Assembly: GCA_050010535.1 (NCBI GenBank)
Contig: JBEKKT010000015.1
Coordinates: forward strand, 1-38,042
DNA: 38,042 nt
Direction of reading: 5' to 3'
Source of the DNA: JAJRAG01 sp050010535
Lineage (GTDB): Archaea; Thermoplasmatota; Thermoplasmata; Methanomassiliicoccales; JACIVX01
Each line of letters opens with the position of its first letter. Within the stretch, counting starts at the first letter, position 1. Both the position numbers and the translations under genes were made by a program. Under the pieces are notes generated by a model. It did no database searches and was not told the origin of the DNA. It worked only from the letters and a program-made list of their open reading frames with translations. This document shows, piece by piece, positions 8,898 to 16,613 of the stretch.

Positions 8898-10100
8898 ATG
8901 GAAACACAGACCATAGTCATGACGTCAACATTCTATCCTCCGTATCACATCGGAGGGGACGCGATGCACGTGAAGTATCTGGCCGAGGCACTGGCGCAAG
9001 AAGGCCACGAGGTTCACGTTCTGCACAGCATTGACGCATACAGGCTGAAGAATGGTGCGGGAAGACAGGCAATGGAGGAAACGGCTGTTAACATCCATCA
9101 AGTCGAAACGGCCGTCGGGCGACTGTCTCCTGTGCTCGCATACGTCACCGGAAGGAATCGGAACGCTGAAAGAGCGCTCGAGCGTATTATTAAGGAAGAG
9201 AGACCCTCATTAATCCATCATCACAACATATCTCTACTCGGCATCGAGATGCTGAGGATCGGCAGAGTCCCGAAGCTTTACACAGCCCACGACTACTGGC
9301 TTCTTTGTCAGAGAAGCGATCTGATGTACAAAGGGAAAGACATCTGCGAGCAGCGAAAGTGTTTGAGATGCTCATTTTCCTCAATGAGGCCTTACCAGTA
9401 TTGGAGGTCGAAAATGCTGTCTGGAGCAATTCACGACGTAGACAGGATCATTGCTCCGTCGGAGTTTATGGCGCACCTGCTCGAGAGCAGGCTCGGAGCG
9501 AACTCGGTCGTCATCAGGAATTTCGTGCCGAGACTTGATGACATGGAAACTGCGCCAACGGAACGGCGGCATTTCGTTTACGCCTCCGTTCTCGAGAGGC
9601 ACAAGGGTCTGGATCTCCTCCTCGAATCTTTCAATTATCGGAGATTGAATTCAGAGTTGCATATCATTGGCAGTGGAAGCTTGGAGCCGCTGGTGAAGCG
9701 CTCGGAGAAAGAGACAGGAGGCAAGGTGAAGTATCTCGGGTTCAAGCCGCATCGCGAAGCAATGATTGAAATTGCCTCATCGCTATGCTTGGTGATGCCT
9801 TCCAACTGCAACGAGAATTCGCCACTATCCTGCATAGAGGCGCTCTCCCTGGGCCGACCTCTTGTTGTCTCACGAATGGGCGGGCTACCAGAGCTGGTTC
9901 GAGATCCAGAGTGCGGGATCGAGTGCTACCTGACGCCAGACTCGCTCTCCGCAGCCCTGGAAACGATCGAGTCGGATGATACGTTGAGGAGGAAGCTTTC
10001 GGAGAATGCCATGGTCAAATATGCTAAGCAGCACACCCAGGAACGCTATCTCTCGACGTACATGAAGCTGGTCGAGGAGGTGTTGTGCAATGCCTCTTAG
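8898..10100 (+). CDS. GT4-family glycosyltransferase with Cys-rich insert
   Basis: A 400-aa GT-B enzyme. The acceptor loop is YPPYHIGGDAMHV. The donor domain has FVYASVLERHKGLDLLLES, IIGSGSLEPL and an intact E-x7-E (ENSPLSCIE) before ALSLGRPLVVSRMGG. After the TAHDYWLLC strand there is a small cysteine cluster (LLCQRSDLMYKGKDICEQ, then KCLRC), seen in a GT4 subgroup and possibly metal-binding. The gene is 17 nt downstream of the radical SAM gene and overlaps the next by 11 nt. Confidence 0.9.
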   Translation: METQTIVMTSTFYPPYHIGGDAMHVKYLAEALAQEGHEVHVLHSIDAYRLKNGAGRQAMEETAVNIHQVETAVGRLSPVLAYVTGRNRNAERALERIIKEERPSLIHHHNISLLGIEMLRIGRVPKLYTAHDYWLLCQRSDLMYKGKDICEQRKCLRCSFSSMRPYQYWRSKMLSGAIHDVDRIIAPSEFMAHLLESRLGANSVVIRNFVPRLDDMETAPTERRHFVYASVLERHKGLDLLLESFNYRRLNSELHIIGSGSLEPLVKRSEKETGGKVKYLGFKPHREAMIEIASSLCLVMPSNCNENSPLSCIEALSLGRPLVVSRMGGLPELVRDPECGIECYLTPDSLSAALETIESDDTLRRKLSENAMVKYAKQHTQERYLSTYMKLVEEVLCNAS

Positions 10101-11496
10101 GGTGGCGCTAATTAATGTCGGATTTGAGCCTTGGGAGCCGGACGTTCTCCCACCACTGCTCAAAAGCCCTCCCTTCGGTATCATGTATGTCGGAGCGTAT
10201 CTTCGCAGCAACTCTTACGAAGTCGCTTTATTCGACTGGAGCGGAGAGGAGCTCGGAGAGGAAAAGAAATCTGCGCTGCAGGAGTTCCGGCCAGACATCG
10301 TCGGAGTTACGGTCCTCATCAGCTCTTCGATTCTCAGGGCGATGGAGATCAGCAAGTGGTCGAAGGAAATGGGCGCAGCGGTTGTCTGGGGAGGGCCGGG
10401 GCCGACGGTGCTGGCCGAGATAACTCTGAGGGACGCTCCAGTTGACGCCGTCGTGATCGGAGAGGGGGAGCTGACGATGCTCGAGCTCTGCACAGCCCTC
10501 CATGACCGGTCGAGACTCAATCACGTTAAAGGCATAGCGTTCATGGAGAACGGGAAGGTCGTGTTCACGAGCCCGAGGCCGAGGATAGAGGATCTCGACG
10601 CCTTGCCAATGCCGTTGTGGGATTCGATCGGGGACATCGGAAGGTACGCAATCCCTTTCTACGGACGGAAGGCGATCCCAATGAACACGAGCAGGGGCTG
10701 CCCGAATACCTGCACCTTTTGTTATAGCAAGAAGATGTGGGGTTACACATGGCATGCGAGAAGTGCAGAAAAGATCCTGGCGGAACTGAGACTCATCAGG
10801 AAGATTTATCCGCCGCTCAACGGCGTGCTCTTCGACGATGACCTCATGGCCGGCGACATGAAGAGATTGAGAAGGCTGTGCGAGCTGCTGATTGAAACCA
10901 AGACGGACATTCTGTGGAACTGCCAGCTCAGGGCAGACGAGATCAATGAGGATCTTGCAGGGTTCATCAAGGAAGCTGGCTGCCGCCAAGTAAGTGTTGG
11001 AGTGGAGTCGGGGTCGCAGAGGCTGCTCGACATGACGCTGAAGCACGTGAGATTGGAGGACATCAAAGCAGCCTTCGACATCCTGCACGGTGTCGGGATA
11101 GAAGGGGTAGCCATGCTGATGGTCGGCCTGCCGGGGGAGACCGAGGAGGATTTTGCGCAGACCAAGCGTTTCCTCGATAGACTGGAAGCGGACAGTTACA
11201 TGTTCGCAGTTTATGTGCCATATCCTGGCACAGAACTGTACAAAGTTGCCAGGGAACATGGCTTCGAGGAGCCGAAGACCTTGAAGGAATGGGCGATGCG
11301 TGGTGGGGAGCATCATACCATGATAAGCAGAAGGAATCTTTCCGAGGTTCCGTGGCAGCGTATCGATGAGTTCATGACGAGGATGGCGAAAAAGGCACGG
11401 AGGATGAGATACTGGAGGGAATTCAAGAAGTCCCCCTTGACCGCCCCGATGCGCGGAGCTAAGCTCCTCTCAAGAAGCAGGAAACCAAACCTGTGA
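10090..11496 (+). CDS. B12-binding domain radical SAM protein
   Basis: A 468-aa B12-type radical SAM enzyme. The N-terminal Rossmann domain is better preserved than in its neighbour at 7444: WGGPGPTVLAE (about 100-110) and the VVIGEGE element (about 121-127) are present. The barrel has C204-x3-C208-x2-C211 (RGCPNTCTFC), FDDDLMAGD, VSVGVESGSQRLLD and MLMVGLPGETEEDF. There is no DxHxxG His, which is normal for this class. The basic C-terminal tail may contact the membrane or substrate. It overlaps the upstream GT4 by 11 nt, so it belongs to the glycan operon. The family does C-methylation, cyclisation or oxidative chemistry; the specific reaction cannot be read. Confidence 0.88.
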   Translation: MPLRVALINVGFEPWEPDVLPPLLKSPPFGIMYVGAYLRSNSYEVALFDWSGEELGEEKKSALQEFRPDIVGVTVLISSSILRAMEISKWSKEMGAAVVWGGPGPTVLAEITLRDAPVDAVVIGEGELTMLELCTALHDRSRLNHVKGIAFMENGKVVFTSPRPRIEDLDALPMPLWDSIGDIGRYAIPFYGRKAIPMNTSRGCPNTCTFCYSKKMWGYTWHARSAEKILAELRLIRKIYPPLNGVLFDDDLMAGDMKRLRRLCELLIETKTDILWNCQLRADEINEDLAGFIKEAGCRQVSVGVESGSQRLLDMTLKHVRLEDIKAAFDILHGVGIEGVAMLMVGLPGETEEDFAQTKRFLDRLEADSYMFAVYVPYPGTELYKVAREHGFEEPKTLKEWAMRGGEHHTMISRRNLSEVPWQRIDEFMTRMAKKARRMRYWREFKKSPLTAPMRGAKLLSRSRKPNL

Positions 11497-11510
11497 GAGC
11501 GGCGCGATAG

Positions 11511-11518
11511 ATATTTAA
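11511..11518 (+). promoter_or_regulatory. TATA-like box before the FemAB/GNAT gene
   Basis: ATATTTAA in the 56-bp gap between the second radical SAM gene and the acyltransferase, centred about 38 bp before the TTG start. The acyltransferase may therefore have its own promoter as well as operon readthrough. Confidence 0.4.
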
Positions 11519-11552
11519 CTGGATTCGTTCCTGCAAGATAGAGGGATCGTTC

Positions 11553-12665
11553 TTGCTAGAGCATCGAGTGCTCTCGACGTCTGCCGAATTGGAGCCTCTG
11601 CGAGAGCGGTGGGAGACATTGAGGAAGGAGTGCAAAGCTTCAGTCTTCATGTCATTCGATTGGGTCCGCCTCTGGCTGCGACACTTCGAATCGGTCGCCT
11701 CGCCGAGAGTCGTCGTCTTGGAGAGGAATGGCGAGATCGAGGCGATCGCCCCCTTCGTTCTTGTGTTGCGATCGAGCATGGGAATTAAAGTGAAGAGGCT
11801 GATGTTTCTGGGCAACTCATCGGGTACGGCTGAAGCATACGACCTCGGTGTCATGTATACGGGAGAGGAGAGGGAGATCGTCGATGGAATCATGGAAGCG
11901 CTGCGGGAAATAGACTGGAATCTGATGCAGCTGCTGGACATACGTGATGAATCGTTTTGCAATGCACTTTGTGAGAGAGTCCAGACGGAATGGCAGATGG
12001 ATCCGCCAGTGAGGACCTCCTGTCCATTCGTTAGTATTCCCTTATCCGGCGACATACTTGCGCTGGCCCAATCGAGGACGAGGCGGAAGATGAGGAAAGT
12101 CACATCGACTCTCGAGGGCGAGGGAAGGCTTCATTCCAGAGTGGGTCGGTCGCCGGAAGAGGTCGTCGAAGCGATGAAAACCTACATCAGGCATCATCGC
12201 GAAAGGTGGGAGAGTAAGGGGGGCAGCATCTTCTCGAACGACAAGCTTGGGTCATTCATGCTCGACATCGGACGCGAGCTGTCAGAGAAAGGCATCGCGG
12301 AAATGTACGAGGTCTTGATCGACGGCGAAGTCGCTTCCCAGGCTTTCTGCATCAAGGACGGGGACTGGATGAGAGCATACCGCATCGGCATCAACACCAA
12401 GTTTATGGACTTCTCGCCAGGCTATCTGGTCGCACATGTCGCGATGAAGGATGCACAGAATAGGGGGTTCAAGGTCTTCGACTGGGGAAAGGGAGAGGAG
12501 CAGTTCAAGTATCTAGTGGGGGCCGAGGACAGGTATATTTTCGGCATCCAAGCAAAAAGGGGATCGCTGGCGCATATGTCAAAAATCGCGTCGCTGCCGG
12601 GGATTAGGGCGGTCGTTGAGAAGACTGGAGTGAGAGAGTCGGCGCTGAGGGACATGTACAAATGA
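11553..12665 (+). CDS. FemAB/CelD-type GNAT acyltransferase
   Basis: A 370-aa protein with the double-GNAT layout of the BioF2-like/CelD/FemAB group. The N-terminal half contains VFMSFDWVRLWLRHF and a long strand pair (PRVVVLERNGEIEAIAPFVL). The second half holds the RRKMRKV basic helix, a conserved H-x-x-R-W (HHRERW), MYEVLIDGEVASQAFCI and the final DWGKGEEQFKYLVGAEDR block typical of the group. Members transfer acyl or aminoacyl groups, often onto polysaccharide precursors. The start is a TTG with GAGGG 7 nt upstream. As last gene of the glycan operon it may decorate a sugar. It converges on the KaiC-like gene with a 10-bp gap. Confidence 0.8.
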   Translation: MLEHRVLSTSAELEPLRERWETLRKECKASVFMSFDWVRLWLRHFESVASPRVVVLERNGEIEAIAPFVLVLRSSMGIKVKRLMFLGNSSGTAEAYDLGVMYTGEEREIVDGIMEALREIDWNLMQLLDIRDESFCNALCERVQTEWQMDPPVRTSCPFVSIPLSGDILALAQSRTRRKMRKVTSTLEGEGRLHSRVGRSPEEVVEAMKTYIRHHRERWESKGGSIFSNDKLGSFMLDIGRELSEKGIAEMYEVLIDGEVASQAFCIKDGDWMRAYRIGINTKFMDFSPGYLVAHVAMKDAQNRGFKVFDWGKGEEQFKYLVGAEDRYIFGIQAKRGSLAHMSKIASLPGIRAVVEKTGVRESALRDMYK

Positions 12666-12675
12666 CCCAGGGAGA

Positions 12676-13380
12676 TCAGAAGACCTCGGCGCCCGAGTGA
12701 ACCTCTATGCCTTTGCTAGTAATCGAGTACGGTTTGACACGCCGCGAGTGGTCGATTCTCCTCATTTTTATGATTCTGAGAGTAAGCTGAATCTCACTCT
12801 TCTCCGCCGGCTCATCATAGCGAAGAGAGATGACGCCGTCCGCCGTGTACTCTATGAGCCCGTCCCTCGAGGCCAATGGGTTGTCGTCCTTGACCTCTGC
12901 AGTCATAAGGCACGTGGCACCAGTCTTCTTGATCATATGAGCGAGGTTGAACAGATTCGTTCTCTTGTCATGATCCGTTTCAAATAGCATGTTAAGCAGC
13001 GATATCGAATCGATGACGATCCTGGTCGCTCCGAAGGATTTGATGAAGTCGGGCAGATCGCTCTTTATCTTAGATATCGTGTTTTTCGCGTCGGTCGGCT
13101 CGAGCTTAACGATTACGAGCTTTTTTCCGTCCACGGCCGGCTTGAGATCCCAGCCAAAGGACTCCGCGTCCTCCAGGATTGATCGCTCGTCCTCCTCGAG
13201 CGTTATGAAAATGCCTTTCTCACCCTGCCTCAGCCCCTCTGAGAGGAACTGAAGCCCGAACGTCGTCTTTCCAGTGCCGAAGGAGCCCATGACGACAACA
13301 GTGTGCGACTTCGGAAAGCCGCCGCCGAGCATCTCGTCCAGACCAGCTATGCCAGTCTTCACCCTGTCCATCTGAATCAC
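12676..13380 (-). CDS. KaiC/RadA-like single-domain ATPase
   Basis: A 234-aa RecA-superfamily ATPase of the archaeal KaiC-like group. It begins with the typical RVKTGIAGLDEMLGGGFP. Walker A is intact (GSFGTGKTT, 32-40), ITLEEDE supplies the acidic switch, and Walker B is RIVIDSIS. These single-domain proteins are thought to act in signalling or regulation; a specific role is not established. The start is GTG, overlapping the upstream stop as GTGA, with GAGAGG before it, so it is coupled to the degenerate paralogue at 13377-14216. The pair may form mixed complexes, by inference. Confidence 0.88.
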   Translation of the reverse strand: MIQMDRVKTGIAGLDEMLGGGFPKSHTVVVMGSFGTGKTTFGLQFLSEGLRQGEKGIFITLEEDERSILEDAESFGWDLKPAVDGKKLVIVKLEPTDAKNTISKIKSDLPDFIKSFGATRIVIDSISLLNMLFETDHDKRTNLFNLAHMIKKTGATCLMTAEVKDDNPLASRDGLIEYTADGVISLRYDEPAEKSEIQLTLRIIKMRRIDHSRRVKPYSITSKGIEVHSGAEVF

Positions 13381-14216
13381 CCAACCCTCTCTGTATCGAT
13401 AACGACCAGACCACTCTGGGCCGTAACAACGGTGGCGAACCTCGCAATCCTCTCCTTGTCCAGGTGAGGAAGTATGCTCATGAACTTCTCAACGTAAAGA
13501 TACCGCTGCCGCTTCGATGAATGGCTGAACTTGCTCCATTCGAATACAAGCGCTCCGTCGACGCTGTCCATTATCATGCGCTGCTTCATCTCATCGAGGA
13601 TATCACGCGTGAGGACGAGATAGACGATGCCCTCCCATTTCTTTGCGATTCTCTGCATTCCCCTGAGGACAGAGACCAGATCATAGATATCGATTTTCGC
13701 ATTGACGGCCAGGTCGGTTATCGAATCGATTATCACGACGCTGTTTGGAGCATTCTCATCAAGGAATGTCACGAGCGACTCCAGGAGGCTTCCCTCCGTC
13801 TCCTGCGTGAACATAGAGGCCCTCTCCCCCGCCCAGCTACTTGGTACCATGGAGTGCTTGAAGTAAAGGCTCGAGAAGTCTTTGAAAACCACGTTCTTTT
13901 CGAAGGCGGTGTAGAAGTCCGAGTTGAACGAAACGGATATCTCCTGGAGGATCTCGTCCCTTGAACGAGAGAATGTCACATAACATATCCTCTCCGGGAG
14001 ATAGTACCCCTCTGGACGACGTCCGAGAAAATAATCGGACGACTCAGGATGCTCCTTGACCAATGAAAGCTTCGCAGCCGAAGTTAGAGCGAATTCGACC
14101 TGACCTGCGCCTAGCTCTCCGAGCAGAAGCACGACAGACCCTGTTGGCAGACCGCCCTTGACTATCGAATCAAAATCGGCTACGCCTGTAGGAATCCTTC
14201 TGACTGGTACGCCCAT
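13377..14216 (-). CDS. KaiC-like protein with inactivated Walker A
   Basis: A 279-aa RecA-fold protein clearly related to its downstream neighbour: RRIPTGVADFDSIVKGGLP opens it as in KaiC-like ATPases. The P-loop reads GELGAGQVEFAL (33-44), with Gln39 (codon CAG at 14102-14100) and Val40 in place of Lys and Ser/Thr, so ATP hydrolysis is unlikely. The Walker B-like strand SVVIIDSITDL is kept. A long insertion (about 55-75) separates the P-loop from the next strand. A regulatory or scaffold partner for the active ATPase is the simplest reading. A TATA-like CTTTATCT lies about 41 bp upstream. Confidence 0.8.
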   Translation of the reverse strand: MGVPVRRIPTGVADFDSIVKGGLPTGSVVLLLGELGAGQVEFALTSAAKLSLVKEHPESSDYFLGRRPEGYYLPERICYVTFSRSRDEILQEISVSFNSDFYTAFEKNVVFKDFSSLYFKHSMVPSSWAGERASMFTQETEGSLLESLVTFLDENAPNSVVIIDSITDLAVNAKIDIYDLVSVLRGMQRIAKKWEGIVYLVLTRDILDEMKQRMIMDSVDGALVFEWSKFSHSSKRQRYLYVEKFMSILPHLDKERIARFATVVTAQSGLVVIDTERVG

Positions 14217-14527
14217 CCCCTACACCTAACGGCGTTCATTATTCCAGTACCGAGATAAAGAACTTTCTATGCGGTGTCTCTCTTTTCGACTGTCTGGCTA
14301 GCGCACCTATTCGATTCACAGAAATAAAGCACGGTAATGATTTCGCAACCCCTACTCCTTCGACCTATTCCGACGATTACAATACCCAGATGGTTATCTC
14401 ATTTCATGCGGACCCGCTGCCACTGAAAGTCGACCAAACTTTTTCTGGTTTCAGTTTACCCGCACTTTTGGCGCACCCTCCTTAAGAATTGAGTACATCC
14501 ATGGTTCTTCTAGAAGCGGTGACCTAT
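14217..14527. other. Divergent intergenic region with two candidate promoters
   Basis: 311 bp between the degenerate KaiC-like gene (minus) and the zinc-finger gene (plus). A minus-strand TATA-like CTTTATCT lies at about 14253-14260. A plus-strand TTAAGAAT at 14482-14489 would start transcription near 14511, downstream of the ATG at 14501, which supports the ATG at 14528 (preceded by GGTG) as the zinc-finger start. I see no gene or RNA in between. Confidence 0.45.
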
Positions 14528-15096
14528 ATGCCCAAGACCGCATGCCCATACTGCAAAAAGACATACGAGAAGGCCAAGCATCTCGAAAACCATCTCGAGA
14601 AGAAACATGGTAGACTCGTTGGTTTTCTGTTGACAGCGAAGTCGCAGATAGAATCCGGCAATCAAGAGAGCGATATTCAACTCCCCGAGAATCCTCTTGA
14701 CATGACCCCGGATCTTCTCTTCAAACTGAGCCCAGGTCAAGCTCTCCTATGGCAACGGGAATTGTCCTTATACAAGTCCCGGGCGCATATGCTGAACAAA
14801 GTCTTTTCAATCTGCGGCATCTCGCCAGCAACGAGCATTACATATTGTCTGCCGACATGGTGCTGCCTCCTGACACTGATGACAAGTCGGGGGATGTGAA
14901 TAAGCTGGAAACTGAAGACTTCTACAAGAAGTTTATTGAACCAGCACTTTTGGAGATGACAGGACTGATAGATGTAGTTCAGAAGCGTTGTTCCTGTCTG
15001 GAGAATGAAATCAAGCAGCTCAAATCCCAAACGGATACCCTCATGATTCTCAATCTGGGAAAGGCCGATAAATGGCAGAGAATTCCGGTCGGTTGA
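14528..15096 (+). pseudogene. Frameshifted C2H2 zinc-finger protein
   Basis: The N-terminal frame gives MPKTACPYCKKTYEKAKHLE, a classical C2H2 finger spaced C6-x2-C9-x12-H22-x4-H27. It continues plausibly to about residue 93 (HMLNKVF), then turns into an unlikely Cys/Thr-rich tail ending at 14899. From about 14800 another frame reads as natural protein: NLRHLASNEHYILSADMVLPP, then LETEDFYKKFIEPALLEM and a coiled-coil-like KRCSCLENEIKQLKSQ, ending at 15096. One indel around 14795-14830, where a TTTT run sits at 14804-14807, would restore a protein of about 188 aa. It is either a recent pseudogene or a sequencing indel. A DNA- or RNA-binding role is inferred from the finger only. Confidence 0.6.
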
Positions 15097-15518
15097 TACT
15101 TCCAGCTGATTATGGCATCACCCCTCGCCAACCCATTGGCCGGGTGCAAACAAGAAGATCAATAATAAAAGAAAGATGCAAAGCTAGGTCGCGTCCTACC
15201 CCACCGCTGCCCGATCCGACCAATGCAAGAAGGATGGGGGAGTCTCGTTCAGAACACTGGTAGGGAATCTCGATCGAGCTTTGCTTCGTGCCCTTGTCAA
15301 TCAATTCTCCTATTTTGTAGGTTACCAGCTGCTCTATTGAAGATGGGTCAGTGCCCTTTCCTTCGTTTTCTTCCATCGGGACTTGAAAGGATTCGCTCAC
15401 TCCTCGCGTGGGACTCTCGACGGTGTAATAATGACCTTGCGTTGCTCGGGAAAACGTCCTTGATGATTGACCCGATGTCCGTCTATACAGTAGCAGCTGA
15501 ATGTTCAACTGACACGGT
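15097..15518. other. Gene-poor region, 422 bp
   Basis: No recognisable gene. A minus-strand frame of 87 codons from 15376 to 15110 (starting MEENEGKGTDPSS) is open, but has no recognised family, no clear ribosome-binding site and ends in an odd Gly/Ser-rich and hydrophobic stretch. It could be a small orphan gene or chance. The region separates two convergent genes. I see no strong hairpin. Confidence 0.3.
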
Positions 15519-15986
15519 CTATTTCAAGGACTTAACAATCATCCTAAGCAAGTGCTTAGCCGACGAGTCCTTCACTCTCGTCCTGTCACCCCGGAACAAT
15601 ACGTGATCGACAACAATAGACCCCTTGAGATCTAGGGCGAAATGCACAAGACCCACTGGTTTCTCTGGTGTCCCTCCACCAGGACCGGCTATTCCAGTCA
15701 CTGCCGCCCCGATATCCGCCCCGCACACCTCCCTTACGCCCTGAGCCATCTCAATCGCTGTCTGTTCGCTAACTGCACCGAACGACTTGAGAGTCGAGCT
15801 GCGTACCCCGATCAGGTTGACCTTCGCCTCATTGCTATACGCAACGATCCCAGCGAGAAAGTATCGCGAACTCCTCGGAACATCCGTTATCATATCTGAG
15901 ACGAGACCGCCAGTGCACGACTCAGCGACAGCTAGGGTCTTACCCTTCTCCCTGAGCACCCTGCCAAGCTCTTCTTCCGGCCTCAT
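15519..15986 (-). CDS. pncC: Nicotinamide-nucleotide amidase (PncC, CinA C-terminal domain)
   Basis: A 155-aa stand-alone CinA C-terminal domain. It deamidates NMN to nicotinate mononucleotide, recycling the pyridine nucleotide pool. Hallmarks are AESCTGG (21-27) with the catalytic Ser region, VAYSNEAKVNLIGV (48-61), AVSEQTAIEMAQG (71-83) and GIAGPGGGTPEKPVGLVH (98-115). The length is normal for the domain without the N-terminal MoCF-like part. The ATG has GAGGT 6 nt upstream and lies 9 nt after the NadM stop, so the two form an operon. Confidence 0.9.
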   Translation of the reverse strand: MRPEEELGRVLREKGKTLAVAESCTGGLVSDMITDVPRSSRYFLAGIVAYSNEAKVNLIGVRSSTLKSFGAVSEQTAIEMAQGVREVCGADIGAAVTGIAGPGGGTPEKPVGLVHFALDLKGSIVVDHVLFRGDRTRVKDSSAKHLLRMIVKSLK

Positions 15987-15995
15987 CCAGATACC

Positions 15996-16520
15996 TCAGA
16001 TGAGCCCTTTCATAAGCTCCTTGATCCGCTCCTCGCCCCTGATCTCGTCGATGACACTTGCAACTGCTCCTGGAACGATGTGCCTCCAGTCTCTCCCCTC
16101 AAGCATCCTGTTACGTATCTCGGTGCCGGAATAGAGCTCGATGTTGAAGAGCGGAGAGGCGCGCACCTCGTAGCCGGCCTCGGAGAACAATCTCTTGGTC
16201 AACGGGTTGTTGCTGTAGATCACCTTGAACGGAGGGACGATGGAAGCGACGTGAGCCACCCAGACGGCATACCGATTAATGTCCACGATCGGGACAAGGA
16301 AGCAGTTCTCGACTCCTTCTTCCTTTAGGGCGCGGGAGATCATTAGATGTCTCTCGCCAGCGGTGAAAGGGTTCTCGAAAGTATGAGAGTATTGAGCGCT
16401 CCCGATGCCGATAGTCAGATAGTCGCAGTCCTTGAGAATCGTGCGGATGACTTCCATGTGTCCTTTGTGGAACGGTTGAAAACGACCGATGAGTAGCGCA
16501 TTGAAGTCATCGCTGTTCAC
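15996..16520 (-). CDS. nadM: Archaeal nicotinamide-nucleotide adenylyltransferase (NadM)
   Basis: A 174-aa nucleotidyltransferase that joins NMN (or NaMN) and ATP to give NAD+ (or NaAD) and pyrophosphate. It carries the adenylyl-binding GRFQPFHKGH (12-21) and the second signature SGTEIRNRM (131-139). FENPFTAGERHLMI is typical of archaeal NadM. The length matches the archaeal family. The start is GTG. The upstream 93-bp gap has two copies of a CAATATTG palindrome that could be an operator. Coupling to PncC suggests coordinated NAD salvage. Confidence 0.93.
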   Translation of the reverse strand: MNSDDFNALLIGRFQPFHKGHMEVIRTILKDCDYLTIGIGSAQYSHTFENPFTAGERHLMISRALKEEGVENCFLVPIVDINRYAVWVAHVASIVPPFKVIYSNNPLTKRLFSEAGYEVRASPLFNIELYSGTEIRNRMLEGRDWRHIVPGAVASVIDEIRGEERIKELMKGLI

Positions 16521-16550
16521 GGGTCACACCATCGAAGCGGCATTGAGTAA

Positions 16551-16597
16551 AACACAATCTCAATATTGAAATGTTGTGTTAGGGAGCAATATTGAGA
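16551..16597. promoter_or_regulatory. Interleaved inverted repeats upstream of nadM
   Basis: A perfect 11-bp inverted repeat, TCTCAATATTG at 16558-16568 and CAATATTGAGA at 16587-16597, with an 18-nt spacer. Each arm contains the 8-bp palindrome CAATATTG, with centres 26 bp apart. A second perfect 7-bp repeat interleaves with it: AACACAA at 16551-16557 and TTGTGTT at 16574-16580. It lies between the lonB stop and the nadM start, so it may be an operator for nadM-pncC or the end of the lonB transcript. Confidence 0.5.
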
Positions 16598-16613
16598 AAG
16601 AAGTATGACCTAG

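Noticed and set aside
10228..11316. 362-codon open frame on the minus strand
   Set aside because: Antisense to the second radical SAM gene. It shows no motif and has shadow-frame composition.
15110..15508. 132-codon minus-strand frame
   Set aside because: No family resemblance, no clear ribosome-binding site and unusual composition. Kept only as a note on the gene-poor region.
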